NCBI RefSeq assembly: GCF_012163145.1
Contig: NZ_JAAVTX010000005.1
Span: 558,001 to 622,000, forward strand
Direction of reading: 5' to 3'
Origin: Falsiroseomonas frigidaquae
GTDB lineage: Bacteria > Pseudomonadota > Alphaproteobacteria > Acetobacterales > Acetobacteraceae
Length of the DNA stretch: 64,000 nt
A model generated the notes under the pieces. The model was not told the origin of the DNA, searched no databases, and saw only the letters and a program-made list of their open reading frames with translations. The position numbers and the translations under genes were made by a program. Shown one piece after another: positions 54,186 through 60,420 of this stretch; position 1 is the first letter of the stretch; each line of letters starts with the position of its first letter.

Positions 54186-55904
54186 TCAGCGCTCTCGCCG
54201 TGTGGTGGCCTGTTCATAGGCCCTTGCGAAGGCCTTGCCGAAGGCGCTGTCGAAATCATCCTCGAACTGCTCCACCAGCAGCCCATGGCGGCGCCGGTAG
54301 GAATCCCACAGCCGCTTCTCCTTCGCGCCCGGCAGCAGGCCGCCGCCGGGATCGTCGGCCTCGATCGAGGCGGGGGCCAGGCGTTCCAGCAAGGCGCGGG
54401 CAGCGGCCTGGGTGGCGGCGAGCGTTGCCACCTGATGCGCCGTCAGATCCTCCACGGTCTCCTGCACCGCGGCCAGCGCCGGGCTGCGCGGGTCGAGCAG
54501 CGCGGCGAGGGCCTGGTCCTCGGTGGCGGCGAATTTCAGCGGGTTGTTGTTGGCCGCGCGGAGCATGGTCTGCTCGATGCGGAATTCGCGCTTCACATCG
54601 GCCCGCGCGATCAGCAGGGCGCGGATGCCGGTGATCGCGGCGCGCAGCACGGCACCGGCGGCACGCAGCGCGGCATCCGGATTCTGCGCGGCGAGTTGCG
54701 CTGCCATCTGCGGCGGCAGGCCGGCGCCGTCCAGCAGCGCGGCCAGGGATGCGGCGCTGTCCGGCGCGGGCATGGCGGGCGCGGGCATGGCGGGCGGAGG
54801 CATCGCAGGCGCGGGCGACTGGGCCGGCGGGACGTGCGGCACGGCGGCGGGCGGCGCACGGAAAGCGTCGTCGGTTTCGAGGAATGGGTCGCGCGGCGGT
54901 GGCGCCGGGGGTGCAGGCGGTTGGGGCGCGGCCGGCATCGGCGCAGACGGCATCGGCGCAGACGGCATCGGCGCGGACGGTATTGGGGTGGGCGGCACGG
55001 GCGCGAAGGGGTTCGCGGCCGGTGCGCCAAAGGGGTCGGCGGCGAAGGGGTCCACCGCTGGCGGCGGGGTGGGGCGCGGTGTCGGCGCGGCGGGTGGCGG
55101 CGCGGCCGGACGCGCGGGCGTGAGGTCCAGGTCCCAATCATCGGGGATCAGCGCCTTGCCGGCCGGCAGGCTCGGCGGGACCATGAAGGCCTCAGCGGTG
55201 GAGGGCGCGTGATCCGGCATCGGGCCCTGCTGCTCAGCGGGGCCGAAGGGGTCGAAATCATCCGGCAACAGCCCGCCGCCGCCCTGCCCCGGAGGGGCAC
55301 CAAAGCCCTGCCCCGGAGGGGTACCAAAGCCCTGCCCCGGAGGGGTACCAAAGCCCTGCCCCGGAGGGGTACCAAAGCCCTGCCCCGGAGGGGCGCCGAA
55401 ATCCTGCCCCGGCGGGGCGCCAAATCCCTGCCCCGGGGGGGTGCCGAAATCCTGTCCCGGCGGGGTGCTGAAGCCCGAACCTGAGGGAGCGCCGAAACCG
55501 GGCAGCGATGCGCCTCCGAAACCCTGGCTCGGCGGCGCGTTCGCGAAGGGGTCGGGTGCGGCGCCCCAGCCGGGCTGGTCCGCCGCCTCCGCGATCCGCA
55601 CCTCGATCTCATAGGCGCCGAGTCGCAGCCGGTCGCCATCCCGCAGCGGCCGAATCTGGTCGCGACCGACCGGCGCCTCGGCATGGTTCACGAAGGTGCC
55701 GTTGGTGGACAGGTCGCGCACCTGCCAGCCACCGCCGAAGAACTCCAGCACGCAGTGCCGCTTGGACAGCACGCGGTCCGGGTCGGCCAGCGGCCAGTCG
55801 CATTCCGCGGCGCGGCCCAGGCTGATCTCGCCGCCGGTGGCGCGGCGCTGGCCTGGCACCACGGCATCGGGGCAACGCAGCACGGACAGGGTGATTTCCG
55901 ACAT
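54186..55904 (-). CDS. tagH: T6SS FHA-domain protein TagH (Fha)
   Basis: A 572-residue protein. Residues 1-105 form an FHA phosphothreonine-binding domain with GRAAECDWPL, SKRHCVLEF and LSTNGTFVN, so the binding residues are present. A low-complexity middle (about 120-370) carries eight FGTPPGQG-type repeats and MPSAP repeats. The last 190 residues are the TagH C-terminal domain (ITGIRALLIARADVKREFRIEQTML...NNNPLKF). It probably reads phosphorylated TssL to promote assembly. The repeat region is much longer than usual. Confidence 0.94.
   Translation of the reverse strand: MSEITLSVLRCPDAVVPGQRRATGGEISLGRAAECDWPLADPDRVLSKRHCVLEFFGGGWQVRDLSTNGTFVNHAEAPVGRDQIRPLRDGDRLRLGAYEIEVRIAEAADQPGWGAAPDPFANAPPSQGFGGASLPGFGAPSGSGFSTPPGQDFGTPPGQGFGAPPGQDFGAPPGQGFGTPPGQGFGTPPGQGFGTPPGQGFGAPPGQGGGGLLPDDFDPFGPAEQQGPMPDHAPSTAEAFMVPPSLPAGKALIPDDWDLDLTPARPAAPPPAAPTPRPTPPPAVDPFAADPFGAPAANPFAPVPPTPIPSAPMPSAPMPSAPMPAAPQPPAPPAPPPRDPFLETDDAFRAPPAAVPHVPPAQSPAPAMPPPAMPAPAMPAPDSAASLAALLDGAGLPPQMAAQLAAQNPDAALRAAGAVLRAAITGIRALLIARADVKREFRIEQTMLRAANNNPLKFAATEDQALAALLDPRSPALAAVQETVEDLTAHQVATLAATQAAARALLERLAPASIEADDPGGGLLPGAKEKRLWDSYRRRHGLLVEQFEDDFDSAFGKAFARAYEQATTRRER
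55281..55472 (-). repeat. Eight 24-bp tandem repeats inside tagH
   Basis: Eight in-frame units encode F-[GS]-[TA]-PPGQ-[GD]. Three central units are nearly identical in DNA. The length is a multiple of three, so gain or loss of units would lengthen or shorten the flexible linker between the FHA and C-terminal domains without a frameshift. A second repeat of 15-base MPSAP units lies at about 54935-54990. Confidence 0.85.
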
Positions 55905-55911
55905 GCGCGCC

Positions 55912-56217
55912 TCAGCCGCCGATCAGCACGGTGGGGAAGCCCATCACCAGCGCGCCGCCATGCGCGCAGGTATCGCCGATGCGCGCCGCCGGCAGCTTGT
56001 TCACCAGCACCGTCATGCTGCCCTTCACGATGATATCCGGTGGCCCGACGCACATGCAGGTATCGGTGAGGCGCGCCTGCGGCAGCTTGCCGGTCAGCAC
56101 GGTCGGGGAGCCCATCAGCACCGGCCCGCCGACATGGGGTATCGGCACCGGGGCGGGCGTGACCATCGGGCAGACATGCATGTCCGTGATCCGGGAAGCC
56201 GGCGGTCCTGGCATCAC
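55912..56217 (-). CDS. PAAR-domain T6SS spike tip protein
   Basis: A 101-residue PAAR protein, which caps the VgrG trimer and sharpens the spike. The start is PGPPASRITDMHVCPM; repeated GSPTVLTG / GFPTVLIGG-type beta turns and VGPPDIIVKGSMTVLVNKLPAARIGDTCAHGG complete the domain. There is no C-terminal toxin extension, so cargo would be a separate protein. The start overlaps the stop of the DUF6931-like gene (ATGA). Confidence 0.9.
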   Translation of the reverse strand: MMPGPPASRITDMHVCPMVTPAPVPIPHVGGPVLMGSPTVLTGKLPQARLTDTCMCVGPPDIIVKGSMTVLVNKLPAARIGDTCAHGGALVMGFPTVLIGG

Positions 56218-56840
56218 CCCACCTCCGCGGTCTTGGCGCCCACCGGCTGGGAGTCTTCCTCCGGCGCGATGCGCCCGGCGCCACCGGCGGCGATGTCACG
56301 TGCCGAGGCGAGGAAGCGCGCCAGCCGGTCCTGCGCGCGTTCGGGACGGATTCTGACGGCCGCCAGCACCACGCCGCCGCTGATGGCGACGCCGGTCAGG
56401 TGGTCCGGCGGCGGCACCTCCGGCTGGCCGGCGGGCGCCATGCTGCCGCCGGACCAGAAGGCGCCGACGGCGGCCCAGGCTTCCGGCGTTCGGAAGCCGG
56501 TGCGCTGCGCCGCTTCCATCGCGGCGCGGCGCAGCCCGTCATCGCCCGGCTTGCGAACCCAGGCCTCCGCCGCCTGCAGCGCCGCGGCATCGGCCGGCGT
56601 CAGCGCCGGGTCGGGCACCGCGCGGGCGCACATGCAGCCCCACCACACGGCCTCACGCTTCGGCAGCGCATGGGCGGCCAGCCGCGCCGCCTCGTTGCGC
56701 AGCCCGGCGGCCTCCAGCTTCGCGATGCCTTCCGCGGCGGTCGCGGCGCCGGCGATGGCGGCGACGGCGGGTGGGTCGAGCTCGAGCCGCGGCAGCAGGG
56801 GAAGCAGCGGCGCGGCAAGCTTGGGAAGGGGCTCGGTCAT
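56214..56840 (-). CDS. T6SS-associated protein of unknown function (DUF6931-like)
   Basis: A 208-residue, alanine-rich, mostly helical protein without signal peptide or membrane helix. Conserved-looking parts are EAVWWGCMCARAVPD and a Trp/Gly segment WAAVGAFWSGGSMAP, then PPPDHLTGVAISGGVVLAAV. It resembles a family (DUF6931) that occurs between VgrG and PAAR genes. That location fits a loading adaptor or chaperone, but no function is shown. It is tightly packed between the two spike genes. Confidence 0.7.
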   Translation of the reverse strand: MTEPLPKLAAPLLPLLPRLELDPPAVAAIAGAATAAEGIAKLEAAGLRNEAARLAAHALPKREAVWWGCMCARAVPDPALTPADAAALQAAEAWVRKPGDDGLRRAAMEAAQRTGFRTPEAWAAVGAFWSGGSMAPAGQPEVPPPDHLTGVAISGGVVLAAVRIRPERAQDRLARFLASARDIAAGGAGRIAPEEDSQPVGAKTAEVG

Positions 56841-56841
56841 G

Positions 56842-58827
56842 TCAGTTGATCATCACCAGGGCGCCCTCGACCTGGATCAGCGCGTCCCCCTTCTCCTGCA
56901 CCATCAGGCCCTTCACCTTGTGCACGAGCTGCGCCTCGCTGGTGATCAGCATGCCCTTCAGCGTGATGCCGGTCTGGTCCACCACCAGCGAGGATTGCCC
57001 GACCTTCAGCGTGATGGACTGCATCGCCTCCAGCGTGATGGCGCCGAGGTCGCATTTGATGGAGAGGTTGCCGAGCTTCAGGTTCGTGCTGTCATTGCCC
57101 ATCTTCAGCACGGTGTCGCGGTTGCCCATCTCGATAGCAAGCGAATCATTGCCCATCTTGATGGTCTCGGTCCGATTGCCCTTCTCCAGCGTCAGCGTGT
57201 CGTCCGCATCCTTCACCGTGACGGTGCGCGCATTCTGCACCACTTCGGTCTGGTTGTGGCCGATGGTGCGCTTCTCGTCGTTCTCGACCTCGACCGTGAG
57301 GTCCTTCTGCGCGTGCAGCGTGATGTCCTCGCTGCCCTTCTTGTCCTCGAAGCGCAGCATGTTGGCATCCGCCGCGCTGTCCGACTTGTAGCTGCGCGTC
57401 AGGATGCCGCTCTGCGCCTTGTTGGTGCCGGGCTTGAAAGGTGGCGGCGCATCCTTGCCATAGACCGATCCGACGACGATCGGCCGGTCCGGGTCGCCAT
57501 CGAGGAAGGCGACCAGCACCTCATCCCCCACGCGCGGTGGAAACCAGGTGCCGCCCCAGGCGCCGGCTGCCGTCTGCATGACGCGCACCCAGATCGAGGA
57601 GGTGTCGTCATCTTCCGCCCAGCGGTCCCAGCGGAAGCGCAGCTTCACGCGGCCGAATTCGTCGAGGTGGATCTTCTCCCCCTTCGGGCCGGTCACCTTG
57701 GCGGAATGCATGCCCGGCATGATCGGCCGCGTGTGGCGCGGCTGCGGCATCCAGACGCGGCCGGCGAAAACCAGGCGAAGCTGCGCGGCGTAATGCTCCG
57801 TCTGCCCCGCACCAGCGACGAGGCCGGAGGTGTCGGAGGCCTGGTGGCGGGCGCCAGTGACCAGGAACTGCCGGTTGTTGAGGCTGCCATCCTCCCGCTT
57901 CACGCCGACGAAAAGCCGCACGCCGGGGGCGAAGCGCGGGTCGCGCGCATCCGCGCCGTATTCCTCGGACGCGGCTTCCTGCGCGCCCATCAGCACCTCG
58001 CCGCTCTCCAGGTCGGGGCGGGTGGACATGCCGCCGGGCCAGTGGAACACCTCGCCCCCCGCCCACATCTGCGCTTCCTCGACATAGGTGCGGGTCTGCC
58101 TTGTGGCGTGCAGTACCTCGGAGGGCCGCGACCTTTCGCTGTCCATGTCGTCCAGCTTGGTCATGGCGCTGCGCGCGCGGTTGATGCGCCGCCAGCCGCC
58201 GAGATGGTCGAGCTGCGGCGCGCCATGTTCCGCCGTCATGCTCTCCACCACGTATTGCGGGAAGCCCTGCGCGCTGTAGGCCACGTTCATCTCGTGGCCG
58301 GAGGCACTATGGGTGAAGCTGTAGGTCAGCCCGTGTTCTTCCAGCAGGCGGGAGACGAAGTGCAGGTCGGTCTCGTTGAACTGGGTGCAGTAGGGCATCG
58401 GCTGGAAGCCGGGCAGCATGCTCCATTTCGGCTCCGCCAGGCCGTGGTCGGACAGCACGGCCTTCACCACCTCCTGCACCGTCTTGTCCTGGAAGATGCG
58501 GCAGTTGCGGCGCAGCCCGAGCCGCCACAGATTCGGCACCGCCACCAGGCGATAGGCCATGCGGCCGGCCGGGCCCGGGCCGAGGCGCTGGAATTCCGCC
58601 ACCACGCCATGGAAGTGCCGCACCAGCGGCGAGGGTCCATGCTGCGTGACGGTGATGCAGAGATCCTTGGTCAGCAGGCTCTCGGGCAGCAGGTCCGGAT
58701 CCTCGCCCAGCACCTCGGCCTCGATCGCGTAAGGCGTGCCCAGCTCCTCGGTCACGTTCAGCCGCACGACCATGAGGGCCCGGTCGGGCAGATGCGTCTT
58801 GATGCCGAGTAGTCGCGGAGGCTGCAT
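56842..58827 (-). CDS. vgrG: T6SS spike protein VgrG (TssI)
   Basis: A 661-residue protein with gp27-like N-terminal domains (HFHGVVAEFQRLG, FNETDLHFVSRLLEEHGLTYSF), the gp5 OB-fold (KLRFRWDRWAEDDDTSSIWVRVMQ, WFPPRVGDEVLVAFLDGDPDRPIVVGSVYG) and a long beta-helical needle of MGND/LGN-type repeats. It ends at KGDALIQVEGALVMIN with no toxin domain. The ATG at 58827 is chosen because homology (LLGIKTHLPDRALMVV) begins at once; a frame to 58938 runs into the promoter region. Confidence 0.95.
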   Translation of the reverse strand: MQPPRLLGIKTHLPDRALMVVRLNVTEELGTPYAIEAEVLGEDPDLLPESLLTKDLCITVTQHGPSPLVRHFHGVVAEFQRLGPGPAGRMAYRLVAVPNLWRLGLRRNCRIFQDKTVQEVVKAVLSDHGLAEPKWSMLPGFQPMPYCTQFNETDLHFVSRLLEEHGLTYSFTHSASGHEMNVAYSAQGFPQYVVESMTAEHGAPQLDHLGGWRRINRARSAMTKLDDMDSERSRPSEVLHATRQTRTYVEEAQMWAGGEVFHWPGGMSTRPDLESGEVLMGAQEAASEEYGADARDPRFAPGVRLFVGVKREDGSLNNRQFLVTGARHQASDTSGLVAGAGQTEHYAAQLRLVFAGRVWMPQPRHTRPIMPGMHSAKVTGPKGEKIHLDEFGRVKLRFRWDRWAEDDDTSSIWVRVMQTAAGAWGGTWFPPRVGDEVLVAFLDGDPDRPIVVGSVYGKDAPPPFKPGTNKAQSGILTRSYKSDSAADANMLRFEDKKGSEDITLHAQKDLTVEVENDEKRTIGHNQTEVVQNARTVTVKDADDTLTLEKGNRTETIKMGNDSLAIEMGNRDTVLKMGNDSTNLKLGNLSIKCDLGAITLEAMQSITLKVGQSSLVVDQTGITLKGMLITSEAQLVHKVKGLMVQEKGDALIQVEGALVMIN

Positions 58828-58933
58828 GCCCGTCAGGTCCTCCCCTGGGGAATCCGAAATGGAAAGCGGAATCCCTGCCCTGCCGGCAGGATAGACACGC
58901 TTCGCCGCCGACGGAAGCAACCGCTGCGCCGGA

Positions 58934-58970
58934 TGCAACAGGGCGCAACAGTGTTGCGCGGTCGGCGCAA
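58934..58970. promoter_or_regulatory. Palindrome and repeated half-sites between vgrG and the lipoprotein gene
   Basis: GCGCAACA-G-TGTTGCGC (58943-58959) is an exact dyad. Further GCAACA-like half-sites lie on both sides (TGCAACA at 58934-58940, GCGCAAC at 58965-58971), spaced close to one helical turn. The cluster is centred in the 224-base divergent promoter region. It looks like a multi-site operator able to control both the T6SS structural genes and the caspase module. Confidence 0.6.
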
Positions 58971-59051
58971 CCTTGACGCGAATTGCAGGGTGGCGGCGGA
59001 TCGTCGCCGCTGTTACCGTTCGTTGCCATATCCTGCGCCGGAACGCCGCAC

Positions 59052-60167
59052 ATGCCGCGCCCTCATCCCATTGCCGACACCCAGGCAGGCCCGGTTCGGG
59101 CCAACCCGGTCGGGGCCAATCCGGTCGAGGCCAATCCGGTCGGGGCCAACCCGGTCGGGGCCAATCCAGTTCGGGGCAAGCTGCACCGCGGCCTCGCCAT
59201 GCTCACCGCCGCCACCATGCTGACGGCCTGCGTCTCGACGCGGGAGGCACGGATCGGTGGCGAGGACGGCGACGCCTGCCGCACGCAGCTCGTCGCGCTC
59301 GACAGCACCGGCAATTTCTTCGCCGAGGACATCCTGCGCGGCGCCGCCATGGGCGCGGTCGGCGGCGCGCTGATCGGCGGGCTGCTGGCCGCGGCCACCG
59401 GGCAGCGCGGCAGCGGCATCGCGGCGGGCGCCGCGATCGGCGCGGTGGGTGGCGGCGTGGTGGGCGGCACCGCCGGCTACCTCTCCGCCCGCCAGCAGCA
59501 GGCCACCGACCAGGCCTCGCTGAACCTGGCAGTGGCGGGCGACCTGGCGGCGGAGAACGCGCAGCTCGACCGCACCCAGATCGCCTTCGACCAGCTGATG
59601 GATTGCCGCTTCCGCAGCGCGGAACAGATCCGCGCCGATCTTCGCAGCGGGCGCCTCGCGCGGCCGCAGGCGGCGGCGGCGATGGAGAACATCCGCGCCC
59701 GCACGCAGCGCGACATCCAGCTGGCGCAGACCATCAACGGGCAGATCGCCAGCCGCGGCGCCCAGTTCGACACGGCGATCGACACCGTGGCCCCCGGCGT
59801 GAAGCAGGCCGCCGCCATGCCGGTGCGCGCCGTGCCGGCGCAGCCACGCGGCGACGTGAAGCTGTATCTCCGCCCCGATGCCGCCTCCCCGGCCGTCGCG
59901 CAATTGCCGCCGCGGGAACGGGTGACGCTGCGCCCGGCGCGCAACGGCTTCACCCAGGTGGAGACCAGCTCCGGCCTGCGCGGCTATGCGGCGACGCAAT
60001 CCTTCCCCGAGGCGCGCAGCCTGGAGGCCCGCCCGGCCGTGGCGGAGGGCGGCGACGTGCGTTCGCTGGCCGCCAGCAACATCGCCCGGCGCGACAACTT
60101 CGCCGAGAGCGTCGGCACGGCGGAGCGTGTGATGGCGCAGGGCCAGGGCTTCGAACTGGCGACCTGA
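59052..60167 (+). CDS. Glycine-zipper lipoprotein with SH3-like C-terminus and repeat-bearing N-terminus
   Basis: A 371-residue protein. Its lipobox LTAC puts the lipidated Cys at residue 60, after a hydrophobic stretch (LAMLTAATML). Residues 14-45 are five PVGAN-type repeats, odd ahead of a signal peptide. A start at ATG 59199 would leave only ten residues before the Cys. The mature part has a glycine zipper (MGAVGGALIGGLLAAATG...AIGAVGGGVVGG), a helical coiled region, and an SH3-like segment (DVKLYLRPDAASPAVAQLPPRERVTL). It may anchor to the outer membrane and bind peptidoglycan near the T6SS. Confidence 0.85.
   Translation: MPRPHPIADTQAGPVRANPVGANPVEANPVGANPVGANPVRGKLHRGLAMLTAATMLTACVSTREARIGGEDGDACRTQLVALDSTGNFFAEDILRGAAMGAVGGALIGGLLAAATGQRGSGIAAGAAIGAVGGGVVGGTAGYLSARQQQATDQASLNLAVAGDLAAENAQLDRTQIAFDQLMDCRFRSAEQIRADLRSGRLARPQAAAAMENIRARTQRDIQLAQTINGQIASRGAQFDTAIDTVAPGVKQAAAMPVRAVPAQPRGDVKLYLRPDAASPAVAQLPPRERVTLRPARNGFTQVETSSGLRGYAATQSFPEARSLEARPAVAEGGDVRSLAASNIARRDNFAESVGTAERVMAQGQGFELAT
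59091..59165 (+). repeat. Five 15-bp tandem repeats at the lipoprotein gene start
   Basis: Five units of CCGGTCGGGGCCAAT type, with a degenerate sixth to 59180. In frame they encode P-V-[GER]-A-N. They sit between the chosen ATG and the lipoprotein signal, so they could equally be an untranslated leader if translation starts at 59199. Confidence 0.85.
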
Positions 60168-60168
60168 G

Positions 60169-60420
60169 ATGCGCCGGCGCCCCGCCGGCCGCCGGCTGGT
60201 GGTGGATCGGGCGCAGCGCGCCTTTCGCCGCGCCTTCGCGGCAGGCGCGCTTGCGGGGCGGGCCTGTCGGGCCTCACCGGATGACGAGGATCTGGTCGCG
60301 GAAGAACGCGCGATGACCGGCGACCGTTGGTGGTATGCCGGAGCCCTCGGATACCTGCCGGAGACGATATGGCCCGACGATCTGGCTGGCCTGCTGGCCA
60401 CCGCGCTGCCAGCGCATTGA
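60169..60420 (+). CDS. 83-residue protein of unknown function in the caspase module
   Basis: The frame begins two bases after the lipoprotein stop, and its TGA overlaps the ATG of the caspase-like gene (TGATG). This tight packing argues that it is translated. The N-terminal half is Arg-rich (MRRRPAGRRLVVDRAQRAFR). The C-terminal half has a compact Trp-containing segment (TGDRWWYAGALGYLPETIWP) and a hydrophobic end. No signal peptide, membrane helix or family is recognised. A shorter product from ATG 60313 is possible. Confidence 0.55.
   Translation: MRRRPAGRRLVVDRAQRAFRRAFAAGALAGRACRASPDDEDLVAEERAMTGDRWWYAGALGYLPETIWPDDLAGLLATALPAH

Noticed and set aside
55281-55472. Regular repeats as a CRISPR array
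   Set aside because: Units are directly contiguous 24-mers, in frame within tagH, with no spacers.
60327-60419. N-terminal extension of the caspase-like protein
   Set aside because: The signal peptide begins at 60420 and the upstream codons overlap the 83-residue ORF.
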